Source of the DNA: Streptomyces sp. D2-8
Lineage (GTDB): Bacteria > Actinomycetota > Actinomycetes > Streptomycetales > Streptomycetaceae
DNA: 64,000 nucleotides
Assembly (NCBI RefSeq): GCF_023184515.1
Contig: NZ_JAAHBP010000024.1
Coordinates: forward strand, 62,001 to 126,000
Direction: 5' to 3'
In this document: positions 1 to 9,265 of the stretch, one piece after another
Position numbering within the stretch: the stretch's first letter is position 1
How the letters are laid out: each line of letters starts with the position of its first letter
The notes under the pieces: generated by a model
The model's input: the letters and a program-made list of their open reading frames with translations, nothing else
The model's database searches: none
What the model was told of the DNA's origin: nothing
Made by a program: the position numbers and the translations under genes

Positions 1-3000
1 CCAGTGTCACGTACACGCCCTCCTGCCACAGAAACGCGGCGACCGCGTCCAGGTCCGCGGGGTTGGCCAGCGGCACCTCCACGATCGGCAGCCGGTCCGT
101 GTTGAGGGTGCTCACCCCCATGCCCTCCAGGTGGTCGAGCAGGCGGACCGTCTTGCGGTACAGGTCGGCCCGGATCGCGTCGCCCCGGCGCTCGTTGACG
201 TCCAGCCCGGCCAGCGCGGTCGCCAGTGATGCCGTGGGTGACGGCCCCGAGTACAGATAGGGCGCCGCCGCGGTCTTCAGCCGGTTCTTCAGCTCCGACG
301 GCAGCGCGAGGAACGCCAGCAGCGACGAGTACGCCTTGGAGAAGCCGCCGGCCAGCACGATCCCGTCGTACGACTCCCCGGTGTGCCGCACCACGCAGTT
401 GCCGCGCATGCCGTACGGGCACGTCTCGCCCGGCCCGCGCTCCCCGATCACCCCGAAGCCGTGCGCGTCGTCGACGTACAGCGTCGCCCCTTCGGAGCGG
501 CACACCGCCGCCAGCGCCGGCAGGTCGGGGACGTTGCCGCTCATGCTGTTGACGCCGTCCATGCACACCAGCCGAGGTGTCCCCGCCGGCACCCCGGCCA
601 GCAGGGCGCGCAGTTCGTCGAGCCGCTCGGCGTGGAAGCGGTGCAGCGTCGCGCCCTGCGCACGGGCCACCACGCAGCCGTCGTAGACCGTGCGGTGCGC
701 GGTCGCCTCCACGAACACGTGGCCGTCCTCGACCAGCACCGGGATCACCGACGAGTGGACCAGCGTCAGCGTGGGCAGCAGCAGTGTGTCCGGCGCGCCC
801 AGCAGCGCGGCGAGCCGCTCCTCGATGTCGGGGTACAGGCGCGGACTGCCCAGCAGCCGCGACCAGCTGGGGTGCGTGCCCCAGCGGTGCACGGCGGGGT
901 CGATGGACGCCATGACCTCCGGGTCCCAGTCGAAGCCCAGGTAGTTGCAGGACGCGAAGTCGATCAGCCAGTGGTCGCCGCTGCGGATGTGCCGTCCGCG
1001 CACCTCGTCGAGGACCGCGTCGCTCATCGGACTGGTGCGCCGCAGATGCTCCAGGTCAGCCCAGCGCGCCTCCCGGCGTCCCCGGGGGGCGGTGTCCACC
1101 CGCGGCCGTCGCGTCGGGGGTGCCGCGAAGGGCTGGGCACTCGGCTCCTGTAGCACGTGTGCGCTCTGCTCCACCGTCATCGGCCGGGCGAACAGGAAGC
1201 CCTGCCCGAACCGGCACCCCATCCCGGCCAGCAGGTCCCGCTGCGCGGTGTTCTCGATGCCCTCCGCGATGACCTGCAGGCCCAGGGTGTCGGCGATCCG
1301 CACGATCCCCTCGACCAGCGCCACCTGCTGGGCATCGCGCGCGATGTTGTCGATGAACGACTTGTCGATCTTCAGCACGTCGATGGGGAAGTCCTGCAGA
1401 TAGCGCAGCGAGGAGAAACCGGTGCCGAAGTCGTCGACCGCGATGTGCACGCCGAGCTGCTTCAGCGTGTGCAACACCGTCTGGAGTCGGTCGTCGCGTT
1501 GCAGCAGCACCGTCTCCGTCATCTCCAACTGCAGCGACCCCGGTTCCAGACCCGGCGTGCTCAGCACCTGCCCGACCTGCTCGATGAACCCGGCATCGCG
1601 GAACTGGCGGGCGGAGACGTTCACACTCACGTACGGCGGACGCGCGGGCCCCGGCAGCTGTTGCAGACCGGCGATGTCGTTGACCGCGTTCTCCAGCACC
1701 CACGCTCCCAGGGGCGAGATGTGCCCGGTCTCCTCGGCCAGGCTGATGAACTGGTCCGGCGCGATGGGCGGCCGGTGCTGGTGCGGCCAGCGGACCAGGG
1801 CCTCGAACCCGACGACCTCGCCCGCCGTGATGTCCACGACCGGCTGGTAGCGCAGCGCGAACGACTTGTCGGCGACCGCCCGGGCCAGCTCGGACTGCAT
1901 GTCGTGCCGCTCGACCATACGGCTGCGCAGCAACGGCTTGAAGCGGCGCCACTGCCGCTTGCCCGCTGCCTTCGCCGCGTACAGCGCGAGGTCGGCGTGG
2001 CCGAGCAGTTCCTCGGCGTCGGTGCTGTCGCGTGCCGTGGCCACGCCCACGCTGGCGGACACCGGCACCGACTCGTCGGCCAGGTCGAAGGGCCGGCTCA
2101 GCGTCTGGAGCACCTGCGCTGCCAGGAGTTCGGCGTCGAGCGGCTGCTTGGCGTCCTCCATCAGCACCGCGAACTCGTCCCCGCCCAGCCGGGCCGCGGT
2201 GTCGGTGCGCCGCAGCGTCCGGGACAGCCGGTCGCCGACCGCCATCAGCAGATGGTCGCCCGCGCGGTGTCCCATCGTGTCGTTGACCAGCTTGAAGTCG
2301 TCCAGGTCGATGAAGAGCAGACAGGTCAGGGTCGACTCGCGGCGGCCGCGCAGCAGGGCGCGCTCGATCCGCTCCAGCAGCAGCGTCCGGTTGGGCAGGC
2401 CGGTCAGCGAGTCGTGGAACGCCCGCTGCGTCAGCTCCTGCTCCAGCCGACGCTGCTCGGTCACGTCCCGCAGGGTCACCACCAGTCCGGACACGGTCCG
2501 CTCGTCCCGGAAATCGCTGAACCGGACCTCCGCCTCGACGCGCCCGTCCGGGCGGCGCACCCACCAGTGGTCGTGTCCCGCCCGCGACCCCCTCTCCCGG
2601 ACCGCGGCGAGTTCCTGCGCGGCCCGCTCCCGGTCGCCCGGGTCCACCAGCTCCGACAGCAACCGGCCGATGAGGTTCTCGGTGCCGAACACGGACCGCG
2701 CGGACGGGCTGGCGTACCGGATGGTGTCGTCGTCCTCCAGGATCAGGATGACGTCGGAGGTGTTGCGGATGAGGGTGCGGAAGTACGCCTCGCTCTCCTG
2801 CCGGAACACCTCCTTGCGCAGGCTGACGCGCTCCAGGGCCAGGCCCGCGTGCGACGCCAGGATCTCCAGGGAGCCCCAGGTCTCGTTCAGCTGCCGCTCG
2901 GGTGCGGCGACCAGCAGGACACCCGGGACCGTTCCCCCCGGCCTGTCCGGCTGGGTCATGGGGCACACCAGGATGGAGGGCAGACCGACCAGTCCGGCGG

Positions 3001-4168
3001 CGGTGGCGGGCTCGAGGGCGGCCGGGCTCATCAGGTGGGCGCCGCGCGCCCCCAGTTCCGCCGCCCGCTCGGCCGGCAGCAGCAGGGTCCGGTGCGGCAC
3101 CTCGGGCCCCAGCAGCCGGTCGACGGCCACACGGCAGGACCGGTCGACCTCCTCTTCCCGGAACGCCGAGACCAGCGAGGCGGCGGCTCCTCGCAGTGCG
3201 AGTTCCCGGGACACCGCCTGGCGATGAGCCACGACCATCCCCGCCAGCCGGAGGATCACCAGCAGGAACAGCAGGCCCGAGAAGGCCGCGATCACGGCGG
3301 CGTCCCGGGACTGGCCGCTCACCCCCTCCCAGAGCAGGATCCCCGGCGCGATGAGCGTGGCCACGGCGAGCATGACCAGCCGGCGCGGCGGCGGAAGCAG
3401 CGACTCCCGCTGCCGCACGGAAGCCGTCAGCTCGACCATGGAGGGATGCAGAGCCGCCACGCCCCAGGCGGTGTAGAAGGCGACCCAGCCGAGATCCAGC
3501 AGACTGCCGGTCTGCCACACGTCGTTCAACTGCAGGATCCCGTAGGCGATGTCGGTGGCGAGCAGTGTCACCGTGCCGAGGACGAGCAGGCGTACGGCGC
3601 GATTGGGACCGTCGACCGGGCTGGGGGTGAGCAGCCGGACCAGCAGTGCCAGCACGAGGATGTCACCGAGGGGGTAGGCGATGCTGATGGCACGCTGCTG
3701 CCAGGTCAGGCCCTGCACCACGGTCAGTGGCTGTACCAGGTACACCCACACGGGCAGGGCGAGGCCGGCGGTGACGATCAGCGCGTCGAGCAGGCTCGGC
3801 AGGTCCCGGTCGGCCCACCGGTGCCGCACCAGCCCCGACAGGCCGATCGCGATGAGCGGGTACATGGCGAGGTAGCAGGCGTCGGCCGGGGACGGGAACG
3901 GGTTGGAGACTCCCAGGTACTGATCCATCACGTAGTAGTACGTGTCGCCCACGATGAAGACGAACAGGCCGCCGGCCAGGACCCACCAGGGCCACTGGTG
4001 GGCGGGCCGGTGGAGGCGCGTGCCGATCAGGATGGCGGCGACACCGGCCAGCCCCATCACGGCCCACATCACGGGGACCATCACCGGGACGGTCATGTAC
4101 ACGATGGTGACGACCGCGACCAGGGCGATGTAGACGGCCATGAGCCGCCGTGCCGGCAGCGAGGACAT
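1..4168 (-). CDS. Membrane GGDEF-EAL protein fused to PLP-dependent alpha-oxoamine synthase (partial, C-terminus outside window)
   Basis: One frame is open from the ATG at 4168 (GGGGGAGG just upstream) to the first base of the window, 1389 codons. In order it has about ten hydrophobic helices (residues 8-310), a GAF-like segment (325-430), PAS (about 435-565), GGDEF (motif 662-666, I-site RRTD 653-656), EAL (EAL 789-791, then DDFGTG and KIDKSFI), an Ala/Pro/Arg-rich linker (about 1005-1045), and an alpha-oxoamine synthase-like fold from about 1048. The last shows DDAHG (Asp1234, His1236) and FSKAYSS with the expected PLP lysine Lys1278. Both c-di-GMP motifs look intact, so synthesis and hydrolysis are possible. 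About 50 C-terminal residues should lie outside. The family of the last domain (KBL/BioF/ALAS/CqsA) fits, but its product is unknown. I checked the junction codon by codon and found no stop and no strong internal ribosome site. Confidence 0.85.
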   Translation of the reverse strand, partial: MSSLPARRLMAVYIALVAVVTIVYMTVPVMVPVMWAVMGLAGVAAILIGTRLHRPAHQWPWWVLAGGLFVFIVGDTYYYVMDQYLGVSNPFPSPADACYLAMYPLIAIGLSGLVRHRWADRDLPSLLDALIVTAGLALPVWVYLVQPLTVVQGLTWQQRAISIAYPLGDILVLALLVRLLTPSPVDGPNRAVRLLVLGTVTLLATDIAYGILQLNDVWQTGSLLDLGWVAFYTAWGVAALHPSMVELTASVRQRESLLPPPRRLVMLAVATLIAPGILLWEGVSGQSRDAAVIAAFSGLLFLLVILRLAGMVVAHRQAVSRELALRGAAASLVSAFREEEVDRSCRVAVDRLLGPEVPHRTLLLPAERAAELGARGAHLMSPAALEPATAAGLVGLPSILVCPMTQPDRPGGTVPGVLLVAAPERQLNETWGSLEILASHAGLALERVSLRKEVFRQESEAYFRTLIRNTSDVILILEDDDTIRYASPSARSVFGTENLIGRLLSELVDPGDRERAAQELAAVRERGSRAGHDHWWVRRPDGRVEAEVRFSDFRDERTVSGLVVTLRDVTEQRRLEQELTQRAFHDSLTGLPNRTLLLERIERALLRGRRESTLTCLLFIDLDDFKLVNDTMGHRAGDHLLMAVGDRLSRTLRRTDTAARLGGDEFAVLMEDAKQPLDAELLAAQVLQTLSRPFDLADESVPVSASVGVATARDSTDAEELLGHADLALYAAKAAGKRQWRRFKPLLRSRMVERHDMQSELARAVADKSFALRYQPVVDITAGEVVGFEALVRWPHQHRPPIAPDQFISLAEETGHISPLGAWVLENAVNDIAGLQQLPGPARPPYVSVNVSARQFRDAGFIEQVGQVLSTPGLEPGSLQLEMTETVLLQRDDRLQTVLHTLKQLGVHIAVDDFGTGFSSLRYLQDFPIDVLKIDKSFIDNIARDAQQVALVEGIVRIADTLGLQVIAEGIENTAQRDLLAGMGCRFGQGFLFARPMTVEQSAHVLQEPSAQPFAAPPTRRPRVDTAPRGRREARWADLEHLRRTSPMSDAVLDEVRGRHIRSGDHWLIDFASCNYLGFDWDPEVMASIDPAVHRWGTHPSWSRLLGSPRLYPDIEERLAALLGAPDTLLLPTLTLVHSSVIPVLVEDGHVFVEATAHRTVYDGCVVARAQGATLHRFHAERLDELRALLAGVPAGTPRLVCMDGVNSMSGNVPDLPALAAVCRSEGATLYVDDAHGFGVIGERGPGETCPYGMRGNCVVRHTGESYDGIVLAGGFSKAYSSLLAFLALPSELKNRLKTAAAPYLYSGPSPTASLATALAGLDVNERRGDAIRADLYRKTVRLLDHLEGMGVSTLNTDRLPIVEVPLANPADLDAVAAFLWQEGVYVTL

Positions 4169-4323
4169 GTGCCTCCCCCCGTCGGGGAGAACGGGGCGTA
4201 CGCCTGGTTTTACACCCGGACCAGTTGAAATCGATCGTAGGTTCGTGCGAGCGGCCCTGCATCTCGGGCGGGCGTCCCGCCGGGGGCGGACCCGGCGTTT
4301 CCGCGCCGGGGAACCGCCGTGTC

Positions 4324-4809
4324 TCAGTCGCGTCCGCGGTGGAACCTGAAGTGCAACTCCCTTACGTGCTCGATCAGTTCTGGTACCGGGCCGTCGACGG
4401 CTACACCGGGTGCGACCTCGCGCACGGGGAGTGTCCGCACCGGTGGAGCGGGGACACCCAACTCGCCCAGCCAGGCGCCGAGTTGCTCGGACGAGGCGAC
4501 GTAGACGATGCGCCCGAGGCCGACCCAGGCGTGCGCGGCCGCACACATCGGGCAGTGCTCGCCGGAGGTGTGGACCGTGGCGGCCGCCCGTTCCTCCGGC
4601 GTGAGGTGCGCCGCCGACCAGCGCGCCAGCTCGAACTCGGGGTGCCGGGTGCGGTCGCCCGAGGCGACCCGGTTGCGGTCCTCGCCGAGGACGGTGCCGT
4701 CCCCGCCCACCAGGACCGAACCGAACGGCTCGTCTCCGGCCTCCAGAGCCTCGGCCGCGAGTTCCACGCAGCGGCGCAGATGCGGCAGTTCCGTGTCCTT
4801 CACGACCAT
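4324..4809 (-). CDS. Cytidine/deoxycytidylate-type nucleoside deaminase
   Basis: A 161-residue zinc-dependent deaminase of the CDA/TadA/guanine deaminase superfamily. The zinc site is visible as HPE (His56, catalytic Glu58) and CPMC (Cys86, Cys89). HPE replaces the commoner HAE, and EHCPMC replaces EPCPMC. Family members hydrolyse the amino group of free purine or pyrimidine bases or nucleosides in the cytoplasm; the substrate cannot be told from sequence. The frame is open further upstream, but the start at 4809 is preferred because GGAAAGG precedes it and the conserved domain begins at once. It is transcribed away from the GNAT gene at 4958. Confidence 0.85.
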   Translation of the reverse strand: MVVKDTELPHLRRCVELAAEALEAGDEPFGSVLVGGDGTVLGEDRNRVASGDRTRHPEFELARWSAAHLTPEERAAATVHTSGEHCPMCAAAHAWVGLGRIVYVASSEQLGAWLGELGVPAPPVRTLPVREVAPGVAVDGPVPELIEHVRELHFRFHRGRD

Positions 4810-4957
4810 GGGGCCGGCCTTTCCCGTGACGGAGTGATCAAGCAGGACCCTAGGGCGCCGGCGCGCCGGGGGAAAGGAACGGGGCCGCGGGCCGAGGGGC
4901 CGCCGCTGTGCCGGAAAACCCTTTGCCGTCCGGCCCGGATGCTGCTGAGGTCTGCCC

Positions 4958-5734
4958 ATGGATCACGCCGAGCTGCTCGCCCTGTTCGACCGCGACCTGC
5001 GTGCGGGAGCGCGGCCGGACGGTCCCGGCGCCCGTGTCGAGCGGACCGGCGGCGTCGTCCGCCAGGTCGCCCCCGCGCCGGGCTGGAACGGCGTCGTGTG
5101 GACGGCCCTCGACGAGGCCGGAGCGGACGCCGCGATCGCCGGGCAGATCGGCCACTACACCGGGCTCGGCCTCGACTTCGAGTGGAAGCTGTACGGCCAC
5201 GACCGGCCGGCGGACCTCGGGCGGCGGCTGCGCGCGGCCGGGTTCGTCCCCGAGCCGGAGGAGACGCTGATGATCGGCCGGGTCGGCGATCTCGCCCTCG
5301 ACGCCGCGCCACCCGAGGGCGTCCGGGTCGTACCGGTCACCGGCCCCGCGGGCGTCGATCTCGTGGTCGACGTCCACGAGAAGGCGTTCGGCGCGGACGG
5401 CTCCGGGCTGCGCCACCAGCTCCTCGCCCGGCTGTCGGCCGACCCGGACACCGTCGTCGCCGTCGTGGCGATGGCCGGGGACGAGCCGGTGAGCGCGGCC
5501 CGTATGGAACTCGTGCCCGGCACGCCCTTCGCCGGTCTGTGGGGCGGCGGCACCGTCCAGGGCTGGCGCGGCCGCGGCATCTACCGCACCCTGGTCGCCC
5601 ACCGCGCCCAGGCCGCCGCGGCCCGCGGCTACCGCTACCTCCGGGTCGACGCCTCCAGCCAGAGCCGGCCGATCCTGGAACGCCTCGGCTTCGTGCCGCT
5701 GACGACCACGACGCCGTACGTGTACACGTCCTAG
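4958..5734 (+). CDS. GNAT family N-acetyltransferase
   Basis: A 258-residue protein. The C-terminal half (about 105-258) carries a GNAT fold with the acetyl-CoA pyrophosphate loop WRGRGIY and the following helix, then an ERLGF segment typical of motif B. The first 100 residues resemble the companion domain of two-domain GNATs. Acceptor substrate is unknown. It stands alone between a divergent deaminase and a downstream epimerase in the same direction 67 bp away. Confidence 0.85.
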   Translation: MDHAELLALFDRDLRAGARPDGPGARVERTGGVVRQVAPAPGWNGVVWTALDEAGADAAIAGQIGHYTGLGLDFEWKLYGHDRPADLGRRLRAAGFVPEPEETLMIGRVGDLALDAAPPEGVRVVPVTGPAGVDLVVDVHEKAFGADGSGLRHQLLARLSADPDTVVAVVAMAGDEPVSAARMELVPGTPFAGLWGGGTVQGWRGRGIYRTLVAHRAQAAAARGYRYLRVDASSQSRPILERLGFVPLTTTTPYVYTS

Positions 5735-5801
5735 CCGTTCTGTGGCCCGCGGGGCCGCGATGCGATGTCACATCCGCGCCCGCCCGATCCGTCGCATTGT
5801 C

Positions 5802-6728
5802 ATGACGACGAACGACAAGAAGCAGAGCATCCTGCTGGCCGGCGCGAGCGGTGTCCTCGGCAGGCACATCACCCACGCCCTGACCGAGGCGGGCCACAAG
5901 GTCACCGGCCTCGGCCGGAGCCCGGAGAACGGCATCCGGGCCGACCTCATGGACCGGGACGCGCTGCTGCGTGCCGTCGACGGGCACCACTTCGACACCG
6001 TGATCCACGCCGCGACCGCCCTGCGCAAGCCCCCCATGCGGGACCGCGACATGGACGCCACCGACGCGCTGCGCACCCAGGGCACGGCCCACCTCGTCGA
6101 GGCCGCCCGCGCCACCGGTGCCCGCCGCTTCGTCGTGGAGTCCATGGTCTTCGGGTACGGCTACGGCGACCACGGCGACCGTCCGCTCACCGAGGACGAC
6201 CCCTTCGGCCCGCCCGGCAGCACAGCGCGGCTGGAACGGCACATCGCGGCCATGCGGACCAAGGAGCGGCTCGCCCTCGGCTCGCGGGCGCTGGAGGGCG
6301 TCGCGCTGCGCTTCGGCCTGTTCTACGGCCCCGGCGGCACCGACGCCCTGCTGCCTCTGCTGCGCAGGCGGCAGCTCCCCGTGCCAGGCGACCGGGGTCG
6401 CGTGCTGCCGTGGGTGGAACTCACCGACGCCGCCCGCGCGGTGGTCGCCGCCGTGGAGCGCGGCCGGCCGGGGCAGGCCTACAACATCGCGGACGGCACC
6501 CCGATGGGCTTCCGCACCCACCTCGAGGCCGTGGCCCGGGCATTCGGACTGCCGAAGCCGATGACCGTGCCGCTGTGGCTGATGACACCCATGTCGTACG
6601 CGCACACGGTGATGTCGTCCCGGATCCGCGTGTCCTGCGCCAAGGCGGAACGTGAACTCGGCTGGACACCGCTCTACGCGTCGAGCGGCGAGGGGCTCGC
6701 CGCGATGCGGTCGGCGCGTCGGCGGTGA
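5802..6728 (+). CDS. NAD(P)-dependent epimerase/dehydratase (extended SDR)
   Basis: A 308-residue Rossmann protein. The nucleotide loop GASGVLG lies at residues 13-19; an SMVFGYGYG segment occupies the place of the catalytic Ser/Tyr region, and the typical Tyr-x-x-x-Lys is not clear, so it may be an atypical SDR. The frame is open 60 bp further upstream (5742), but homology begins only at the start given here, which has a weak ribosome-binding site. Probably acts on a nucleotide sugar or another carbonyl substrate; no partner enzymes are nearby. Confidence 0.75.
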   Translation: MTTNDKKQSILLAGASGVLGRHITHALTEAGHKVTGLGRSPENGIRADLMDRDALLRAVDGHHFDTVIHAATALRKPPMRDRDMDATDALRTQGTAHLVEAARATGARRFVVESMVFGYGYGDHGDRPLTEDDPFGPPGSTARLERHIAAMRTKERLALGSRALEGVALRFGLFYGPGGTDALLPLLRRRQLPVPGDRGRVLPWVELTDAARAVVAAVERGRPGQAYNIADGTPMGFRTHLEAVARAFGLPKPMTVPLWLMTPMSYAHTVMSSRIRVSCAKAERELGWTPLYASSGEGLAAMRSARRR

Positions 6729-6863
6729 GGCCCGCGCGGACGGAGACGGCAGCGCGGCGCGGGACCGGGGCGTGCGCGGTGCCTGCGGCTGGTGGGTGGC
6801 GCGGCGGACATGGACGGGCCGGTCCGGGGCGCGGACCGGCCTTCGGCTCCTTTCCGGCCGGCG

Positions 6864-7304
6864 CTACGGCCTGGGTGAGGCCTTCGCCGCCGTTCCGGCG
6901 CACACCAGCCCGAGGATCACGGCCAGAGCGCCGATGATGATGTTGTTCCACACGACACCGGCGTCCGGGCTTTCGCCGACGACCCACGGCGAGATGATCA
7001 TCCATACCCCGAGGGCGCACATGGCCCAGCTCAGGCCGTACATGCGCTCCGGAGCGCGAGTGAACCCGAGCGCCAGCAGACCGATCGCGATACCCATGAT
7101 CAGGTTGTGGGTCACGAGAGCCGGCTGGCTGGTCGTGTAGTGAACTATCCACGGAGATGCGGCGCAGTACAGACCGAGCAGGAACACCGGTCCGTCCACG
7201 AGCGCCACATCGCGGCCGCCGAGGACGCGGGCGTACCGATCCCGCATCTCGGAGGCGTCAGGGTGGGTGGTCATGTCGCCTCTGGTGGGCGAGACGTTGG
7301 CCAT
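6864..7304 (-). CDS. SPW repeat membrane protein
   Basis: A 146-residue integral membrane protein with four predicted helices and two SPW motifs (ASPWIVHY and ISPWVVGE) at the outer ends of helices, diagnostic of the SPW repeat family. AAGGAG lies six bases before the ATG at 7304, which fixes the start. Function of the family is not established; members are common small membrane proteins in actinomycetes. It is divergent from the small gene at 7534, with an AT-richer intergenic stretch at 7305-7440. Confidence 0.88.
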   Translation of the reverse strand: MANVSPTRGDMTTHPDASEMRDRYARVLGGRDVALVDGPVFLLGLYCAASPWIVHYTTSQPALVTHNLIMGIAIGLLALGFTRAPERMYGLSWAMCALGVWMIISPWVVGESPDAGVVWNNIIIGALAVILGLVCAGTAAKASPRP

Positions 7305-7533
7305 GACTCGTCTCCTTCATGGTGCAGGGCGACCGCGTCTGGAGGGGATATGCGGTAAGCGCCGCGTAAGCATCATTCTGCTCTTACTTTTCCTTTATGT
7401 GTAGAGGTCTGCGGGGGATACAGGAGCTACCCGGTGGTACATGTCCGGGCGGATCGGGGGCATCCGCATCCGTACGACAGCGACCGATCGACGTCGCCCG
7501 GCGGGCGGCGCGGGACAGGGGAGGGCAGCGGAC

Positions 7534-7710
7534 GTGACTGCGGCCATCAGCGCGAAGGTGTTGGAACGGTTCCCGGCGGGGTCTCCGCGCGGATCGTGGC
7601 CCGCGGAGGAGTACGCGGCACGCCGTCGCGCCGAGGGCGAGCCCGCCACGGTCGTGATGGACCTGGAGTCGGACGCCTTCCTCGTGGTCGTTCCGGCGGA
7701 CGAGGGCTGA
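7534..7710 (+). CDS. Small conserved-looking hypothetical protein
   Basis: A 58-residue cytoplasmic protein starting at GTG 7534 behind GGGAGGG; an upstream ATG at 7441 in the same frame lacks a ribosome site and adds a low-complexity Arg/Gly leader. It has an acidic C-terminal half ending in FLVVVPADEG. No domain recognised. Confidence 0.5.
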   Translation: MTAAISAKVLERFPAGSPRGSWPAEEYAARRRAEGEPATVVMDLESDAFLVVVPADEG

Positions 7711-8059
7711 GATCCGGCGCCCGTCCGCGCACCGACGGAGCGCGCGCCCAGGCCGTGCCGAACCGAGGGCGCGCGCAAGCCTTTCCGGGGCGCCGTTCGT
7801 GAAATGGCCGGTCCGGGATACGGGATGAGCCGCCACTTCCCTGACGGCCCCCGACCTCCACCGCCACGCTGCCCGCGCAGTCGCGCCTTGCCCCGGAAAG
7901 AGCCCGTGATCATGGAGGCTGGTTCACCCCCGACAAGGACATCACCGTGCGGGGCGACCGCCCCATCCGGCTGTCAAGATCAACCCTGGAGCCGGACTTG
8001 GGCGTCCTGGTCACCGAGGGGGCAGGCCCGCCCTCTCGGTGACCGGGAGGTATGCACCC
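7711..8059. other. Gene-free stretch with 5'-leader hairpin
   Basis: No convincing gene. Around 7915-8010 the plus strand could encode GWFTPDKDITVRGDRPIRL-like sequence without a start or a clear end, perhaps a relic. At 8011-8042 the arms TCACCGAG and CTCGGTGA form a hairpin ending just before the GGGAGG (8045-8050) of the next gene, so it may sit in that gene's leader and affect its translation. Confidence 0.4.
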
Positions 8060-9265
8060 ATGAAGCAGCGCGCCGCACGCACCGTCTCGATGGCCCTGGC
8101 CGTGGCGCTGTCCGCCGGAGCGGCGGCACTCGCGCCGGCAGCGCAGGCAGCGGAACCGAAGTACGGCCACGAGGCGACCCGGACCGCGTTACGCGCTCTG
8201 GTCGAGAAGGGCGGCCTCCCCGGAGCGGCGGCCAAGGTCTCCGACGACAAGGGGAGTTGGTTCGGGCAGTCCGGCTACGCGGACACCGGCACGGGCCGCA
8301 AGCGGTCGGCCGGCGAGCACTTCCGCGGTGCCAGCATCACCAAGCCGTTCGTCGCGACCGTCCTGCTCCAGCTGGAGGCGGAAGGCAGACTGAACCTGGA
8401 CGACACGGTCGAGCGATGGCTGCCCGGCCTGCTGCGCGGCAACGGCTACGACGGCAGCAGGGTGACGCTGCGGCAGCTGCTCAACCACACCAGCGGCATC
8501 GCCAACTACACCGACGACCCCGATTTCAGCCACGCCACCACAGGGCTCGGCTTCCCGGAGCACCGGTACGACACGTACACGCCCGGGGAACTCGTGGCGA
8601 TCGCCCTGAAGACCCCTCCGCAGCCCGACCCGGAGAGCCGGCCGTCGTACTCCAACACCAACTTCGTCCTCGCGGGAATGGTCGTCGAGAAGGCGACGGG
8701 TCACTCGTACGCGCAGGAGATCACCCGCCGCGTCATCCGGCCGCTGAAGCTGCGCGGGACATCGTTCCCCGGTGCAGCACCACACATGCCGAAGCCCCAC
8801 CCCGTCGGCTACTCCCGGCTCGACCAGGACGCCACCCCGGACGCCGAGATCCACGACGCCACGGAACAGAACATGACCTGGCTCGGCGCGGCCGGCGACG
8901 TCATCTCCACCAGCGGCGACCTCAACCGCTTCCAACGGGCCCTCGTGAAGGGCGAGTTGCTGCCCCCGCGGCAGACGAAGGAGATGTTCGAGGAGGTCCC
9001 GGCCGGACACGGCCTCGGGTACGGACTCGGAGTCGAGTTCGCCCGGTTGTCCTGCGGTGTGAAGGTGGTGGGCAAGAGCGGCTCCACGAACGGCTCCCTG
9101 TCCGCGATGGTCGGCACCCAGGACGGCAAGCACCAGCTCACGTTCAACGTCAACGGCGACTGGCTCCAGGACTCCTCCCTGTACATCAACGTCATCGAAG
9201 CGGAGTTCTGCGGCCGGATCCCGTCCCGGACGGACCGGACACCGGCCGCGCCCCGCCTGGGCTAG
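8060..9265 (+). CDS. Secreted serine hydrolase, D-Ala-D-Ala carboxypeptidase/class C beta-lactamase type
   Basis: A 401-residue exported enzyme: Sec-type signal peptide (residues 1-31, AQA cleavage region), active-site Ser-Ile-Thr-Lys in RGASITKPF, the tyrosine motif PSYSNTNF, and GKSGSTNG in the place of the KTG/HxG box. This matches the Streptomyces R61 DD-peptidase group. Start chosen at ATG 8060 after GGGAGG; an earlier in-frame start would precede the signal peptide. Leu44 is encoded by TTA (8189-8191), so translation may need the bldA tRNA and be limited to development. Its stop overlaps the end of the convergent acyl-CoA dehydrogenase by 4 bp. Confidence 0.9.
   Translation: MKQRAARTVSMALAVALSAGAAALAPAAQAAEPKYGHEATRTALRALVEKGGLPGAAAKVSDDKGSWFGQSGYADTGTGRKRSAGEHFRGASITKPFVATVLLQLEAEGRLNLDDTVERWLPGLLRGNGYDGSRVTLRQLLNHTSGIANYTDDPDFSHATTGLGFPEHRYDTYTPGELVAIALKTPPQPDPESRPSYSNTNFVLAGMVVEKATGHSYAQEITRRVIRPLKLRGTSFPGAAPHMPKPHPVGYSRLDQDATPDAEIHDATEQNMTWLGAAGDVISTSGDLNRFQRALVKGELLPPRQTKEMFEEVPAGHGLGYGLGVEFARLSCGVKVVGKSGSTNGSLSAMVGTQDGKHQLTFNVNGDWLQDSSLYINVIEAEFCGRIPSRTDRTPAAPRLG

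Noticed and set aside
1056..3518. An 820-codon minus-strand open frame in another phase of the same region
   Set aside because: Gly/Ala/Arg-rich with no motifs; out of phase with the GGDEF, EAL and PAS sequences.
1157..4228. A 1023-codon open frame on the plus strand antisense to the GGDEF-EAL fusion
   Set aside because: Gln/His/Arg-rich composition with no domain; it is the mirror of a real gene in GC-rich DNA. GGDEF and EAL motifs are on the other strand.
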